NCBI GenBank assembly: GCA_938014885.1
Contig: CALLQI010000018.1
Span: 186,001 to 250,000 of the forward strand
Direction of reading: 5' to 3'
Length of the DNA stretch: 64,000 bases
Source of the DNA: an uncultured bacterium
GTDB taxonomy: Bacteria; Planctomycetota; UBA8742; UBA2392
This document shows positions 63,268 to 64,000 of the stretch, one piece after another. Position 1 is the stretch's first letter, and each line of letters begins with the position of its first letter. The position numbers and the translations under genes are program-made. The notes beneath the pieces were generated by a model that was given only the letters and a program-made list of their open reading frames with translations, had not been told where the DNA came from and did no database searches.

Positions 63268-64000
63268 ATGTCGAACAAGACCAACCTTCGCGCCGTGCTG
63301 GCGCTGGCTTTGATGGCGATGCTGCTGGGCGCGTGCGGCGGCGGTGGCGGTTCCAGTGGCGGCGGCGGCACGGTAAAGCCGCAGCCCGCCTACGACATGC
63401 AGCCCGTGGGCCCCAGCCTGAACGGCGCGCAGGTCAACCGGCCCTTCAGCATTACGCTGAACTTCTTTGAACCCGGCACCACCAACCCGCGCAACGTGCA
63501 GTCAAACGAGACGATTACAGCCACCAAAGCGGCCGGGCCCGGCAACCTGACCGGCACCACCAGCCGCAAGGGCAACAACAGCCCCAGCCTCACGTTTGAC
63601 AACCTGATCCTTGACCAGGTGGGGCAGTACCAGCTTTCGTTCAACGGCCCCAAGGCCACGGCCGGGGTCACGACGATTCTGTTCAATGTGGGCGCGCAGC
63701 TTGACCTGCGGTTCACGGCCACGCCGACGGGCGCCTTGCGGAACAAGAATTTCTCGGTCACTGTCGAAACCTTTGACCCGGTGTCGGGCCTGGCGCAGGC
63801 TGCCGGCTACCCTGTGGACATCAGCCTGACTGTCGCCACGGGCAGCGGCAACCTGGGCGGCACGACAACGCAGACGTTGAGTGCCGGCAGCAGCCTCACG
63901 TTCACGCAGGTTACGTACGACACGGCGGGCAACCTCAGCCTGCGCGCGAGCGCGTTTGGCTTCCCGCCGGCGACCAGCGCGGTTTTTGTGGTGGACACGA
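63268..64000 (+). CDS. Lipoprotein with Ig-like beta domains, 3' end outside window
   Basis: The frame from ATG 63268 is open to the last base (244 complete codons). It begins with a signal ending in lipobox 'LGAC' (residue about 23) and a Gly/Ser spacer ('GGGGGSSGGGG'). The visible part is Thr/Asn/Gly-rich strands ('SITLNFFEPGTTNPRNV', 'QYQLSFNGPKA') consistent with Ig-like or invasin-like repeats. It is probably anchored to a membrane and extends outward. Its total size is unknown. Confidence 0.8.
   Translation, partial: MSNKTNLRAVLALALMAMLLGACGGGGGSSGGGGTVKPQPAYDMQPVGPSLNGAQVNRPFSITLNFFEPGTTNPRNVQSNETITATKAAGPGNLTGTTSRKGNNSPSLTFDNLILDQVGQYQLSFNGPKATAGVTTILFNVGAQLDLRFTATPTGALRNKNFSVTVETFDPVSGLAQAAGYPVDISLTVATGSGNLGGTTTQTLSAGSSLTFTQVTYDTAGNLSLRASAFGFPPATSAVFVVDT

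Overview
The window is GC-rich bacterial chromosome from a diderm (an outer-membrane beta-barrel, several lipoproteins). A receiver-Ser/Thr kinase fusion, a fused E1 alpha-beta dehydrogenase, many secreted TPR, kelch and beta-helix proteins, Cys-containing C-terminal sorting tails and abundant interspersed repeats suggest an uncultured Planctomycetota-like or Myxococcota-like lineage. I cannot fix the phylum from sequence alone.

Layout. (1) 1-11.9 kb: a co-directional defence operon of at least 11 genes with gaps of 1-31 nt or overlaps. It holds the C-terminal part of a SNF2/RapA helicase, a TIGR04141/DUF6119 protein, a 54-aa mini-gene, a PD-(D/E)XK-like protein, a helical unknown, a type III-like Mod/Res pair, an Mrr-like nuclease, a TIR-like protein with a membrane anchor, a second small nuclease-like protein and a 55-aa gene. 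It ends at a two-way hairpin next to the 3' end of tRNA-Arg(ACG). (2) 12-23 kb: housekeeping and lineage-specific genes (receiver-kinase, unknowns, TPR proteins, lipoprotein, guaA) separated by modular repeats and a 330-bp nested palindrome. (3) 23.7-27.2 kb: a second defence-like cassette of C5 cytosine methyltransferase, MORC-like GHKL ATPase and an unknown partner. (4) 27.4-43.5 kb: E1 dehydrogenase, TPR proteins, M48 lipoprotein protease, an HTH protein, a frameshifted lipoprotein, a CdiI-like immunity protein, LtrA, an LCM-type methyltransferase, and a rearranged spot where a 264-bp perfect duplication joins a truncated lipoprotein copy. (5) 44.4-49.7 kb: a surface-polymer-like operon (beta-barrel, CDP-glycerol glycerophosphotransferase-like enzyme, ABC exporter with degenerate ATPase motifs, nucleotidyltransferase fused to a membrane-anchored outer domain). 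(6) 49.7-64 kb: a decayed REP-associated transposase, large secreted proteins, a 1759-aa MORN/kelch lipoprotein, a PqqB-like hydrolase, and a lipoprotein cut by the window end.

The defence genes probably act as two units: a helicase/modification/nuclease island next to a tRNA, and a methylase/ATPase cassette lacking a recognisable nuclease. Three secreted proteins share one C-terminal signal and so probably one sorting route. The repeats (GNRA-loop hairpins, 'cacgaag' and 'cgcagag' modules, a RAYT relic) show an active history of small mobile or REP-type sequences.
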